In this document: one piece after another, positions 45,818 to 53,911 of the stretch | How the letters are laid out: every line of letters begins with the position of its first letter | How positions within the stretch are numbered: position 1 is the stretch's first letter | NCBI GenBank assembly: GCA_965216225.1 | Contig: CBDCFF010000034.1 | Location: 1 to 64,000 of the forward strand | Direction: 5' to 3' | DNA: 64,000 nucleotides | From: 3107 sp965216225 | Lineage (GTDB): Bacteria; Pseudomonadota; Alphaproteobacteria; Rhodobacterales; Rhodobacteraceae | Program-made: the position numbers and the translations under genes | Notes under the pieces: model-generated | Database searches by the model: none | What the model was told of the DNA's origin: nothing | The model's input: only the letters and a program-made list of their open reading frames with translations

Positions 45818-46393
45818 TTATTTCCTTGGTTTTCCGGGCTTCCAGCGTTTTGCGAGACTGAGGACTTCGAGTTTGAGTTTGTCGGTTTCGGGCTGATTGG
45901 GATCGAAGGTGCCGCCATACCAGTCTTTGAGATGATCGTGCTCTGGATGCTTTGGATCGGCCATGGCATCGAGGAACCCGTAGTAGCCAGGGAAGCCCCC
46001 GACGTCTTCGGGCGGGCATTTACCGATAACCTCGATTAGTCTGGGATAGAGTTCGCCAGGGACGGGATCGGTGATCCTGCCGATCTTGATCCTGTGTTCC
46101 CAGTTGTCGCCAAAATCGTAGATGTAGTTGATCGTCTTTTTGCCGGTGTCCTCGATGACTTGGCCCAGAGTGGTTTTGTTGGCGGGCCGGTCCTCGCCGC
46201 CAAAATCGGGGTCCGCGATACCCCATGTGGCGCGGGCTGCTTCGAACATGTAGAGATGCGAGTTGGTCCAGCCCATGGCCACCTGCAGTGTCAGGTGCAG
46301 CCGGTCCAGCCGGATATCGGCAGGCACCTGCAGGGTGCGGGTGACAGCGGGCTCGATGTCTTGCAGGGTGACTTTGATCTCGATGATGCTCAT
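45818..46393 (-). CDS. pRiA4b ORF-3-like passenger protein (IS66-A3)
   Basis: 191 aa; nearly identical to 3450-4025, with GGFPGYYGF in place of GGFLGYYGF. Retains the GDNWEHRI motif. Coupled to tnpC by ATGA. Confidence 0.85.
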   Translation of the reverse strand: MSIIEIKVTLQDIEPAVTRTLQVPADIRLDRLHLTLQVAMGWTNSHLYMFEAARATWGIADPDFGGEDRPANKTTLGQVIEDTGKKTINYIYDFGDNWEHRIKIGRITDPVPGELYPRLIEVIGKCPPEDVGGFPGYYGFLDAMADPKHPEHDHLKDWYGGTFDPNQPETDKLKLEVLSLAKRWKPGKPRK

Positions 46394-47916
46394 GCAGCGT
46401 CTTTCATGTGATGGTGGCTGCCCATGTTCCATGGCAGCAGGTCGTCGACCTTGGTGATCTTGCAATCCGGGATGCGGGCCAGAGTGTCGGCCAGCCAGCC
46501 CTGCGGATCAACGTTGTTCAGTTTGGCGGTTTCAATCAGCGTATAGGCGATGGCAGCGGCTTTGCCGCCTGCCGGTGATCCAACGAAGAGGTAGTTCTTG
46601 CGCCCCAAAGCAATACCTCTGATGGCCCGCTCGGCCGCATTATTGTCGATCTCGAGATGGCCATGTTCAAGGTATGGCCGGAGCCGTGGCAACCGGGTCA
46701 GCGCATAACGGATGGCCCCTGCAAGTGGCGATTTGCCAGAGATAGCGGGCAGTTGGGCACCCAGCCAATTGCCCAGGTCATCGAAGACGGGTCTGGCCTC
46801 GGCCTGCCGTATGGCGGTACGCTGATCCGGCGGCGATCCACGGGCCTCTTTCTCGATAGCGTAGAGCCCTGCTATCCGCTTGATCGCCTCTTCGGCGATG
46901 GCCGAGCCCTGGGCTTTATGCACATCGACGAACTTGCGCCGGATGTGGGCCATGCAGGCGACCTCGCGGATGTCGCCAGAACGGTAGAGGTCGTTGAATC
47001 CGGAATAGCCGTCCGCATGCATCCAGCCCTGGTATCTCTTCAAGTGATCCTTGGGATGCTGACCCCTGCGGTCCGGCGAGAACTGATACCAGGCAGCAGG
47101 CGGCGCCTCGCTGTCCCAGGGGCGCTCATCGCGTATGTAAGTCCATAGGCGGGCGGTCTGGGTTTTGCCTGCCCCGGGCGTTAGCATTTTGATCGGCGTA
47201 TCATCGGCAAACAATGCCTGGCCTGCTTGCACATGTCGTCCGATGGCAACGGCCAGTGGCTCCAGTAGGGCCGTGGATTTGCCCACCCAATCGGCCAGCG
47301 TTGAGCGGTCAAGGTCAAGCCCGTCGCGCTCGAATATCCGGCTTTGCCGGTAGAGCGGCAGATGATCGGCATATTTGCTGACCAGAACATGGGCCAACAG
47401 TCCTGGTCCAGGACGCCCGCGCTCAATCGGGCGCGATGGCAGCTGTGCCTGGGTGAAGCTGTCGCAGCCCGAACAGGCAAAGCGGGGCCGGGTGATGCGG
47501 TTCACGATGAAGCGCCCCGGAACATATTCCAGTTCCTCGGTCACATCCTCGCCCAGGCGGCGCAGCTTGCCACCACAATCCGCACAGGCATCATCTCCGG
47601 TGGCCAGTTCGATGTGCTGGCGCGGTATATGATCCGGGATCGGGCGGCGCTTGGGTTTGTCTTTGGGCGGCTCCTCTTCAGGCAGGCGTAACCTGGCTGT
47701 CATCGCTGCCGTTGCAATCTCACTGCTCTCCAGGGCCAGTTGCAGCTGCTCGATGCTCTCGGATTTGCTGCCAAACCTATGTGTGCGATGCCCGGATAAC
47801 TGGTGCCTGAGCTTCTCGATCAACATCGCCTGAGACTTCACCTCGGCCAGCAGAAGCTGCGTGAAAGCACGCAACTCATCGGGGTCTTCCGGTAAGGCTC
47901 GGGCCACATCGATCAT
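46390..47916 (-). CDS. tnpC: IS66 DDE transposase TnpC (IS66-A3)
   Basis: 508 aa from ATG 47916 (or 515 aa from TTG 47937). No difference from the IS66-A2 transposase seen in translation. Intact zinc-binding and DDE parts. Confidence 0.93.
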   Translation of the reverse strand: MIDVARALPEDPDELRAFTQLLLAEVKSQAMLIEKLRHQLSGHRTHRFGSKSESIEQLQLALESSEIATAAMTARLRLPEEEPPKDKPKRRPIPDHIPRQHIELATGDDACADCGGKLRRLGEDVTEELEYVPGRFIVNRITRPRFACSGCDSFTQAQLPSRPIERGRPGPGLLAHVLVSKYADHLPLYRQSRIFERDGLDLDRSTLADWVGKSTALLEPLAVAIGRHVQAGQALFADDTPIKMLTPGAGKTQTARLWTYIRDERPWDSEAPPAAWYQFSPDRRGQHPKDHLKRYQGWMHADGYSGFNDLYRSGDIREVACMAHIRRKFVDVHKAQGSAIAEEAIKRIAGLYAIEKEARGSPPDQRTAIRQAEARPVFDDLGNWLGAQLPAISGKSPLAGAIRYALTRLPRLRPYLEHGHLEIDNNAAERAIRGIALGRKNYLFVGSPAGGKAAAIAYTLIETAKLNNVDPQGWLADTLARIPDCKITKVDDLLPWNMGSHHHMKDAA

Positions 47917-47976
47917 GGCCAAAACCTGGCAAATCAACGGGCTTTAGGGAATCCCCAAATCACTGATCCGGCCAGA

Positions 47977-48324
47977 TTATCCCGCCTTCAATGGCCGCCA
48001 TGTGCGCTGCGGAATACGCCAGTCAATGCCCTCCAGAAGCATCGCCAACTGGGCCGGTGTCAATGCGACTTTGCCGTCTTTTGCAGAAGGCCAGACAAAC
48101 CGGCCCTTCTCCAATCGCCTGGAGAACAGACAGGCCCCCTGACCGTCCCACCAAATGATCTTGATCAGATCGCCACGCCGTCCACGGAAAACGAACATGT
48201 GGCCGCAATAAGGGTTCTGCTTCAGCGTCTGTTCCGCCTGAGCCGCCAGCGTCGCAAACCCCCGGCGCATATCCGTTACCCCGGCAGCCAGCCACACCTT
48301 CGTGTTCGACGGTACCGGGATCAT
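47977..48324 (-). CDS. tnpB: IS66 Orf2-like protein TnpB (IS66-A3)
   Basis: 115 aa, identical in translation to the IS66-A2 copy. ATG overlaps the tnpA stop. Confidence 0.88.
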   Translation of the reverse strand: MIPVPSNTKVWLAAGVTDMRRGFATLAAQAEQTLKQNPYCGHMFVFRGRRGDLIKIIWWDGQGACLFSRRLEKGRFVWPSAKDGKVALTPAQLAMLLEGIDWRIPQRTWRPLKAG

Positions 48325-48671
48325 CCGGACAAGCCACGGATCAGGCCGGCAAGGGCATCCGGATCGTAAGTCCCGCTGACACAAAGCCGGTGCCCGCAAA
48401 CAAGATCAAACCCAATCCTGCCGCATGCCACAACCGGCGGCGCGGCTTCATGCCGCACATCCGAAATTATCTCGACCGGCAGAAAGAAAACCTGCTTCTG
48501 TGTATCGCCATCAGGCGAAAACCGCCCATCCCTCAGCCACGTAAACACGAGATTGGCATTCACATCATACCGCCGCGCAACCTGACTAACCGAAATCCCC
48601 GGAACCCGCGTTTGCGCACAGATCATCCGCTTCTCGTTATTGCTCCAGTTCCGGCGCTTCTTCCTGCCCAC
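48321..48671 (-). CDS. tnpA: IS66 accessory protein TnpA (IS66-A3)
   Basis: 116 aa, GTG start, identical in translation to the copies at 21-371 and 1172-1522. Confidence 0.87.
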   Translation of the reverse strand: MGRKKRRNWSNNEKRMICAQTRVPGISVSQVARRYDVNANLVFTWLRDGRFSPDGDTQKQVFFLPVEIISDVRHEAAPPVVACGRIGFDLVCGHRLCVSGTYDPDALAGLIRGLSG

Positions 48672-49153
48672 ATCTGACCTCGATAATGTCCATTAACGAT
48701 CATGGACACTATCTGACATCTGCGGCCTCAGGCAGGGCAGCCACACCAGACGCTTACCAAGCAGGCGACGACGACGCCGAAGATCCGGGCCGCAATCCAG
48801 GCGAGCAAAGAGCCCGCGTGGATCGTGGCCGAGCGCTACGGCATCTCGGAGCAGACCGTCTGGAAGTGGCGCAAGCGCGATACCGTCCACGACCGGAGCC
48901 ACACGGCGCACAGGTTGCAGACCACGCTGACACCGGCGCAGGAGGCCGTGGCGGTCTCGCTGAGACAGACGCTGCTGCTGCCGCTCGACGACCTGCTCGC
49001 CGTGGTCCGCGAGTTTCTCAACCCGAACGTCTCGCGCTCCGGGCTGGATCGATGCCTGCGTCGGCATGGGGTCGGCTCCCTCCGTGACCTGAAGCCGAAG
49101 GTGGCGAAGCCCGCGCACAAGCCTTTCAAGGCATACGAGCCCGGCGACATCCT

Positions 49154-49192
49154 GATTGACGCTGGATTCTCACCTTGTTTGTCGCGCAGCAA
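49154..49192 (-). mobile_element. IS21 terminal scar inside IS481 transposase
   Basis: 39 bp matching the outer end of the IS21 left terminus (inverted) replace exactly 39 bp of the IS481 gene (compare copy 1), so the frame is kept. No other IS21 sequence is present here. Confidence 0.85.
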
Positions 49193-49707
49193 GAAGCGCC
49201 GGTATCTGTTCGTCGCGATCGACCGCGCCACCCGCCGGGTCTTCGTGCGCATCCATCCGGCGAAGACTGCGGCCAACGCCCGCCGGTTCCTGCGCGATCT
49301 GGAGCGCGCCGCCCCGATGCGGATCACCCGCGTGCTGACCGACAACGGCAAGGAGTTCATCGACAGGCTCTTCGGCCTTCGCCGCCGCGCCGCGACCGGC
49401 AATCATGAGTTCGACCGCCTCTGCGCCGGGTTCGGGATCGAACATCGCCTGGCCCCACCGATGCGGCCGCAGACCAACGGCATGGTCGAGCGTTTCAACG
49501 GACGGATCGAGGACGTGCTCCAGAGCCACCGTTTCCGCAGCGGCGAGGACCTCGAACAGACGCTTCTCCGCTGCGTCCGCCTCTACAACGGCCAGCTGCC
49601 GCAATCCGTTCTGAAAGGCCGCACGCCAATCGATGCGCTCAAGGACTGGCATCAAGAAAAGCCCGAACTCTTCAGAAAGAAGCCGTACAATCACACGGGA
49701 TGTGACA

Positions 49708-50026
49708 GTTATCGCCGGAATTATGGGATGCGATCGGACAGGTTGATGCGCTGACCCTGCCGGTCGATGGCTCCCGGCACATTCTCTCTTATGATCAGGG
49801 CAATGCAATCGTGGACAGACTCCGGCCGAAGGTGGTCATTCCGACACACTATCTGAGCGAGACGACGACCTGCACCCTGTCAACGCTGCAACCCGCGGAC
49901 GAATGGGTGAAGAGCCAGAACAGCTTTGACATGCTGGACAGCGCCAGCCTGCAACTCGATGCAGCTTCGGTGTCGGAAATGGACCGTGAATTCATGTATT
50001 TCGGACACAACGCGCATACGGCGTGA
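49708..50026 (+). pseudogene. C-terminal part of an MBL-fold (UlaG-like) metal-dependent hydrolase
   Basis: After the duplicated GTTATC the frame reads SPELWDAIGQVDALTLPVDGS..YDQGNAIVDRLRPKVVIPTHYLSETT, typical of the last third of UlaG-like beta-lactamase-fold proteins (late metal-binding PTHY motif). It ends at 50026. The N-terminal part with the HxHxDH motif is missing; on the other side of IS481 lies a LuxR fragment instead. Confidence 0.7.
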
Positions 50027-50244
50027 ATATGCGGGCGCGGGGGAACCCAGGGGTTTCTCCGCCATGACGGATGAGCATCCATGTATTGAGTCAAGGTTTT
50101 TTGCCCGAAAAGCGGTTCTTGAAGAAGCCATCCAGAAGTTTTCCACAGCACGAATTTACCTCGTCGGCAACAGCCGGAGGTCCTTCCTTGTGCATGTCCT
50201 GGCGGCCGTGTCCTGCCTGCACAGGGCTGGCCGGAACCGTTGTC
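50027..50244 (-). other. 3' remnant region of the IS110 element and flank
   Basis: After the hydrolase stop come about 95 bp without features, then GAAGTTTTCCACAG (about 50127-50140), which recurs at about 62248-62261 beyond the other end of the split IS110. From there to 50244 the minus strand continues the IS110 open frame (VPASPVQAGHGRQDMHKEGP) but resembles no known domain. The last 8 bp (CCGTTGTC) are the IS66-D1 duplication. Confidence 0.4.
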
Positions 50245-50329
50245 GTGAGCGTCCGTTGAACCGGACCTAACGCGGGGGCGGAGGAGCCGATAGTGTCCAC
50301 CATCGATAGTGGACACCATGAGGCACTCT

Positions 50330-50698
50330 ATGGCTGGCAGGCGCAAGAAGCGAATTTGGTCGGACGACGAGAAGCGTTCGATCTGCCTGCAGACTGCCGC
50401 GCCGGGTGTTTCCGTGGCTCAGGTTGCGCGGCGCTACGCGATGAACGCCAATCTGATCTTCAAATGGCTGAAGGACCCGCGTTTTGCGCCGGATTTCACC
50501 GAGGTCGTAGCTGCATCCGTGTTTCTGCCGGTTGAGATTTCTCCGGCTGCTTCACATCCGGTCCCGGCGCAGCCATCCGGTCCCGTCGCCTTCGGTGGCC
50601 GTATCGAGATTGAGTTGGCTGGCGGTCACCGGATCAGCGCCGAGGGTGGGTTCGATCCTGATGTGCCGGCGCGGCTGCTGAAGGGGCTGATGTCTTGA
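50330..50698 (+). CDS. tnpA: IS66 accessory protein TnpA (IS66-D1)
   Basis: 122 aa from ATG 50330, which has GAGG six bases upstream; GTG 50309 is an in-frame alternative. Helix-turn-helix in WSDDEKRSICLQTAAPGVSVAQVARRYAMNANL region. The stop overlaps a TTG start of tnpB. Confidence 0.85.
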   Translation: MAGRRKKRIWSDDEKRSICLQTAAPGVSVAQVARRYAMNANLIFKWLKDPRFAPDFTEVVAASVFLPVEISPAASHPVPAQPSGPVAFGGRIEIELAGGHRISAEGGFDPDVPARLLKGLMS

Positions 50699-51144
50699 TC
50701 CCGGTGCCGGGCAACACGCGGGTGTGGCTGTCGGCGGGTGTCACGGACATGCGGCGAGGGTTCAATACGCTGGCGGCCCAGGCCGAGAAGGTTTTGGCCG
50801 AAGACCCGTATTCCGGCCACCTGTTCGTGTTCCGGGGTCGGCGCGGCGATCTGTTGAAGATCATCTGGTGGGATTGCCAGGGCGCGTGCCTGTTTTCGAA
50901 GCGGTTGGAGAAAGGGCGGTTTGTCTGGCCCGCTGCAAAGGACGGCAAGATCAGCGTCACACCCGCGCAGCTCTCAATGCTGTTGGAGGGGATTGACTGG
51001 CGGATGCCCCGTAAAACCTGGAGACCGTTGAGCGTAGGACAGGTCAATAAATACGAGGCTTTGCGCGCTTTCGGGGTTCACCCCGGAATGCTGATCCGGT
51101 ATAGGATCGGCGATGCTGAAGGACCTCGACATATCCCCGGATGA
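50695..51144 (+). CDS. tnpB: IS66 Orf2-like protein TnpB with C-terminal extension (IS66-D1)
   Basis: TTG start within the tnpA stop. The usual 115 aa end at LSVG, but here the stop codon TAG found in IS66-D2 is CAG, so translation continues 34 codons and overlaps the tnpC start. A stop-loss mutation; the core protein is otherwise normal. Confidence 0.83.
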   Translation: MIPVPGNTRVWLSAGVTDMRRGFNTLAAQAEKVLAEDPYSGHLFVFRGRRGDLLKIIWWDCQGACLFSKRLEKGRFVWPAAKDGKISVTPAQLSMLLEGIDWRMPRKTWRPLSVGQVNKYEALRAFGVHPGMLIRYRIGDAEGPRHIPG

Positions 51145-51722
51145 TCCTGCGGAACTGCGGGCAGTGAACCGGCTTCTGGCCGATGAAGTCAAGGCGCTGA
51201 CCCTGAAGGTGGAACAACTCCAACACCAACTGGCGGGGCATGACCGGCACCGGTTTGGATCGAAATCAGAAAGCCTCTACCAGCTCAATCTGGTCTTCCA
51301 GGAAGATGAGGCGATTGCCGAAGCCGCTGGAGAACAGGCGGCGCCTGCTCCAACGCCTGAAACGGACAAACCGGCCCGCCGGCACAACCGCAAGCCCTTG
51401 CCCGATCATCTGGACCGGCACGAAGAGGTCTTGTCGCCGGGCGAGGACTGCCGACGTTGCGGTGGGGCGTTGAAGAGGCTCGGTGAGGACGTGACCGAGG
51501 AGTTGGAATACAAACCGGGGCGTTTTGTCGTGAACCGGATCGTGCGTCCGCGTATGGCCTGTTCCTGTTGCGAGGCCATTGTCCAATCGCCGCTGCCATC
51601 GCGCCCGATCGAACGTGGCCGCCCGGGACCGGGGCTGCCGGCGCATGTGCTGGTGTCGAAGTATGCGGACCACCTGCCGCTCTACCGTCAGTCGCAAATA
51701 TACGCCCGTGAAGGCGTTGATC
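51113..51722 (+). pseudogene. tnpC: 5' part of IS66-D1 tnpC
   Basis: Coiled-coil N-terminus (DEVKALTLKVEQLQHQLAGH), zinc-binding segment (CRRCGG..CSCC) and the region to YARE-GVD, then IS256. The remainder is 55493-56408. It differs from D2 by a few bases (for example PGPGLPAHV for PGPGLLAHV). Confidence 0.86.
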
Positions 51723-51777
51723 GGGAGTGTCCTGAATTCTGTGTATGTGTCCCGGTCCATGGGGGTTTCAAATACAG

Positions 51778-52995
51778 TCACGCATTGAAGCGCTCGTCGA
51801 ACATAATAGCGAACTGGTTGCGGGCTGCAAACCATTCCCGAACATTCCTGCCGCCTTTCTCGAAGTTTCGGATGGCCAGATAGATCAGCTTTGTTGCGGC
51901 CTGATCGGTCGGGAACGATCCGCGGGTCTTGATTGATTTGCGGATCACCCGGTTCAGGCTCTCGATGGCGTTGGTGGTGTAGATGATCTTTCGGATCGCC
52001 GGATCGAAGGCGAAGAACGGGATTACTTCCTGCCATGCCCGTCGCCAGGCCGGGGCGATCGAGGCGTATTTACCGGCCCATTTTTTCTCGAACGCGTCCA
52101 GTTCATCGGCGGCCTGATCGGCGGTGGCGGCGCTGTAAATCCGGCGCAGATCGGCGGCCACTGCCTTGCGGTCTTTCCATAACTTCTGCGAGCAGAAGTT
52201 CAGGGAATGGCGCACCAGGTGGACAATGCAGGTTTGCACCGTGGTCTGCGCAAAGGCGGCGGTGATCGCCTCCGGGAAGCCTTTGAGCCCGTCAACGACG
52301 GCGATCAGAATGTCCTGGACACCCCGGTTCTTCAGCTCGTTCATCACCGACAAGCAGAATTTGGCCCCCTCGTTATCAGCGATCCACAGGCCCAGGACCT
52401 CGCGCACGCCGTCCCGGCTGACCCCCAGGGCGATGTAGAGGGCCTTGTTCTTCACCATGCGGCTGTCGGCGTCGCGGATCTTCACCCGCAGCGCGTCGAA
52501 GATCACGATCGGATACATCCGCTCCAGCGCCCGGCTTTGCCAGTCGCGCACCTCGTCGGTGACGCGGCTGATCAAATCCGGCGAGACCAGCAGACCGTAG
52601 ATATCCTCAAGATGGGCGCGGATGTCGCGGACGGTCAGTCCGGCGGCATAGAGGCCGATGATCCTGTCATCCATCCCGTCGATCCGGGTCTGGCCCTTCT
52701 TCACCAGTTCCGGTTCAAAACTGCCATCCCGATCACGGGGCACGGAAATCGGCGCCTCGCCGATCTGGCCCTTCAGGCGCTTGCCAGCTGTGCCGTTGCG
52801 CCGATTGGACTGACCCGGAGGTGCATCCTTGCCTTCTTCATAGCCCGGATGCGCGGTCAGTTCGGCCCCAAGCATCCGCTCCATCAGTTTGATCCTGAGC
52901 TCTTTCAGCAGCCCGGTATCGCCAGGCAGGTCTTCAGGCCGCTCGCAGCCTTCCAGAAGTTCGTCCGGAAGTTCCCTGGATATCGTCATCGTCAT
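51778..52995 (-). CDS. IS256 family transposase
   Basis: 405 aa mutator-type DDE transposase, full length. Start ATG 52995 with GAGAGGAG upstream. Motifs: VIFDALRVKIRD (first Asp), IAVVDGLKGFPEAITAAFAQTTVQTCIVHLVRHSL (second Asp and C/H region) and YTTNAIESLNRVIRK (Glu). A fragment of a related gene lies at 31434-31615. Confidence 0.93.
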   Translation of the reverse strand: MTMTISRELPDELLEGCERPEDLPGDTGLLKELRIKLMERMLGAELTAHPGYEEGKDAPPGQSNRRNGTAGKRLKGQIGEAPISVPRDRDGSFEPELVKKGQTRIDGMDDRIIGLYAAGLTVRDIRAHLEDIYGLLVSPDLISRVTDEVRDWQSRALERMYPIVIFDALRVKIRDADSRMVKNKALYIALGVSRDGVREVLGLWIADNEGAKFCLSVMNELKNRGVQDILIAVVDGLKGFPEAITAAFAQTTVQTCIVHLVRHSLNFCSQKLWKDRKAVAADLRRIYSAATADQAADELDAFEKKWAGKYASIAPAWRRAWQEVIPFFAFDPAIRKIIYTTNAIESLNRVIRKSIKTRGSFPTDQAATKLIYLAIRNFEKGGRNVREWFAARNQFAIMFDERFNA

Positions 52996-53128
52996 GGCTC
53001 CTCTCTCAAAGCATGGTACAGATCACAGATACACAGAGGAGCGGTGAGCGTCCGTTGAACCGGACCTAACGCGGGGGCGGAGGAGCCGATAGTGTCCACC
53101 ATCGATAGTGGACACCATGAGGCACTCT

Positions 53129-53497
53129 ATGGCTGGCAGTCGCAAGAAGCGAATTTGGTGGGACGACGAGAAGCGTTCGATCTGCCTGCAGACTGCCGCG
53201 CCGGGTGTTTCTGTGGCTCAGGTTGCGCGGCGCTACGCGATGAACGCCAATCTGATCTTCAAATGGCTGAAGGACCCGCGTTTTGCGCCAGATTTCACCG
53301 AGGTCGTAGCTGCATCCGTGTTTCTGCCGGTTGAGATTTCTCCGGCTGCTTCACATCCGGTCCCGGCGCAGCCATCCGGTCCCGTCGCCTTCGGTGGCGG
53401 TATCGAGATTGAGTTGGCTGGCGGTCACCGGATCAGCGCCGGGGGTGGGTTCGATCCTGATGTGCCGGCGCGGCTGCTGAAGGGGCTGATGTCTTGA
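53129..53497 (+). CDS. tnpA: IS66 accessory protein TnpA (IS66-D2)
   Basis: 122 aa; differs from D1 by RIWWDDEK for RIWSDDEK, FGGGIEIE for FGGRIEIE and one or two more. ATG 53129 chosen as for D1. Confidence 0.85.
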   Translation: MAGSRKKRIWWDDEKRSICLQTAAPGVSVAQVARRYAMNANLIFKWLKDPRFAPDFTEVVAASVFLPVEISPAASHPVPAQPSGPVAFGGGIEIELAGGHRISAGGGFDPDVPARLLKGLMS

Positions 53498-53841
53498 TCC
53501 CGGTGCCGGGCAACACGCGGGTGTGGCTGTCGGCGGGTGTCACGGACATGCGGCGAGGGTTCAATACGCTGGCGGCCCAGGCCGGGAAGGTTTTGGCCGA
53601 AGACCCGTATTCCGGCCACCTGTTCGTGTTCCGGGGGCGGCGCGGCGATCTGTTGAAGATCATCTGGTGGGATTGCCAGGGTGCGTGCCTGTTTTCGAAG
53701 CGGTTGGAGAAAGGGCGGTTTGTCTGGCCCGCTGCAAAGGACGGCAAGATCAGCGTCACACCCGCGCAGCTCTCAATGCTGTTGGAGGGGATTGACTGGC
53801 GGATGCCCCGTAAAACCTGGAGACCGTTGAGCGTAGGATAG
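53494..53841 (+). CDS. tnpB: IS66 Orf2-like protein TnpB (IS66-D2)
   Basis: 115 aa with normal stop, TTG start overlapping tnpA. Contains AQAGKVLAEDP where D1 has AQAEKVLAEDP. Confidence 0.88.
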   Translation: MIPVPGNTRVWLSAGVTDMRRGFNTLAAQAGKVLAEDPYSGHLFVFRGRRGDLLKIIWWDCQGACLFSKRLEKGRFVWPAAKDGKISVTPAQLSMLLEGIDWRMPRKTWRPLSVG

Positions 53842-53911
53842 GTCAATAAATACGAGGCTTTGCGCGCTTTCGGGGTTCACCCCGGAATGCTGATCTGGTA
53901 TAGGATCGGCG

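Larger units (their letters stand above)
45796..48757 (-). mobile_element. IS66-A3, complete four-gene IS66 element (2962 bp)
   Basis: Same length, ends and gene order as IS66-A2, in the opposite orientation. Perfect 8-bp duplication CAAGCAGG at 45788-45795 and 48758-48765: an undisturbed recent insertion. Confidence 0.95.
45679..49707 (+). mobile_element. IS481 copy 2, split by an IS66 element
   Basis: Ends TGTTCCATCCCGGACGATCA (45679) and inverted TGTCACATCCCGTGTGATTG (49707), flanked by the 6-bp duplication GTTATC (45673-45678 and 49708-49713). Interrupted after 45795 by IS66-A3 with CAAGCAGG duplicated. Confidence 0.9.
45771..49707 (+). pseudogene. IS481 family transposase, copy 2, split by IS66 and altered by an IS21 scar
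   Basis: Start ATG 45771 (MLISLHKQ) is cut at 45795; the frame resumes at 48766 and runs to the element end with helix-turn-helix (YGISEQTVWKWRKRD) and DDE motifs RVLTDNGKEFIDRLF and MVERFNGRIEDVL. The first catalytic segment HIDVKYLPQMADE of copy 1 is replaced here by LIDAGFSPCLSRS, which is translated IS21 terminus. As in copy 1, no stop codon lies inside the element. Confidence 0.85.

Noticed and set aside
49027..49060. Possible tRNA or rRNA genes in IS-rich regions
   Set aside because: No cloverleaf or rRNA motif was recognised anywhere in the window by eye; this region is plain IS481 coding sequence.
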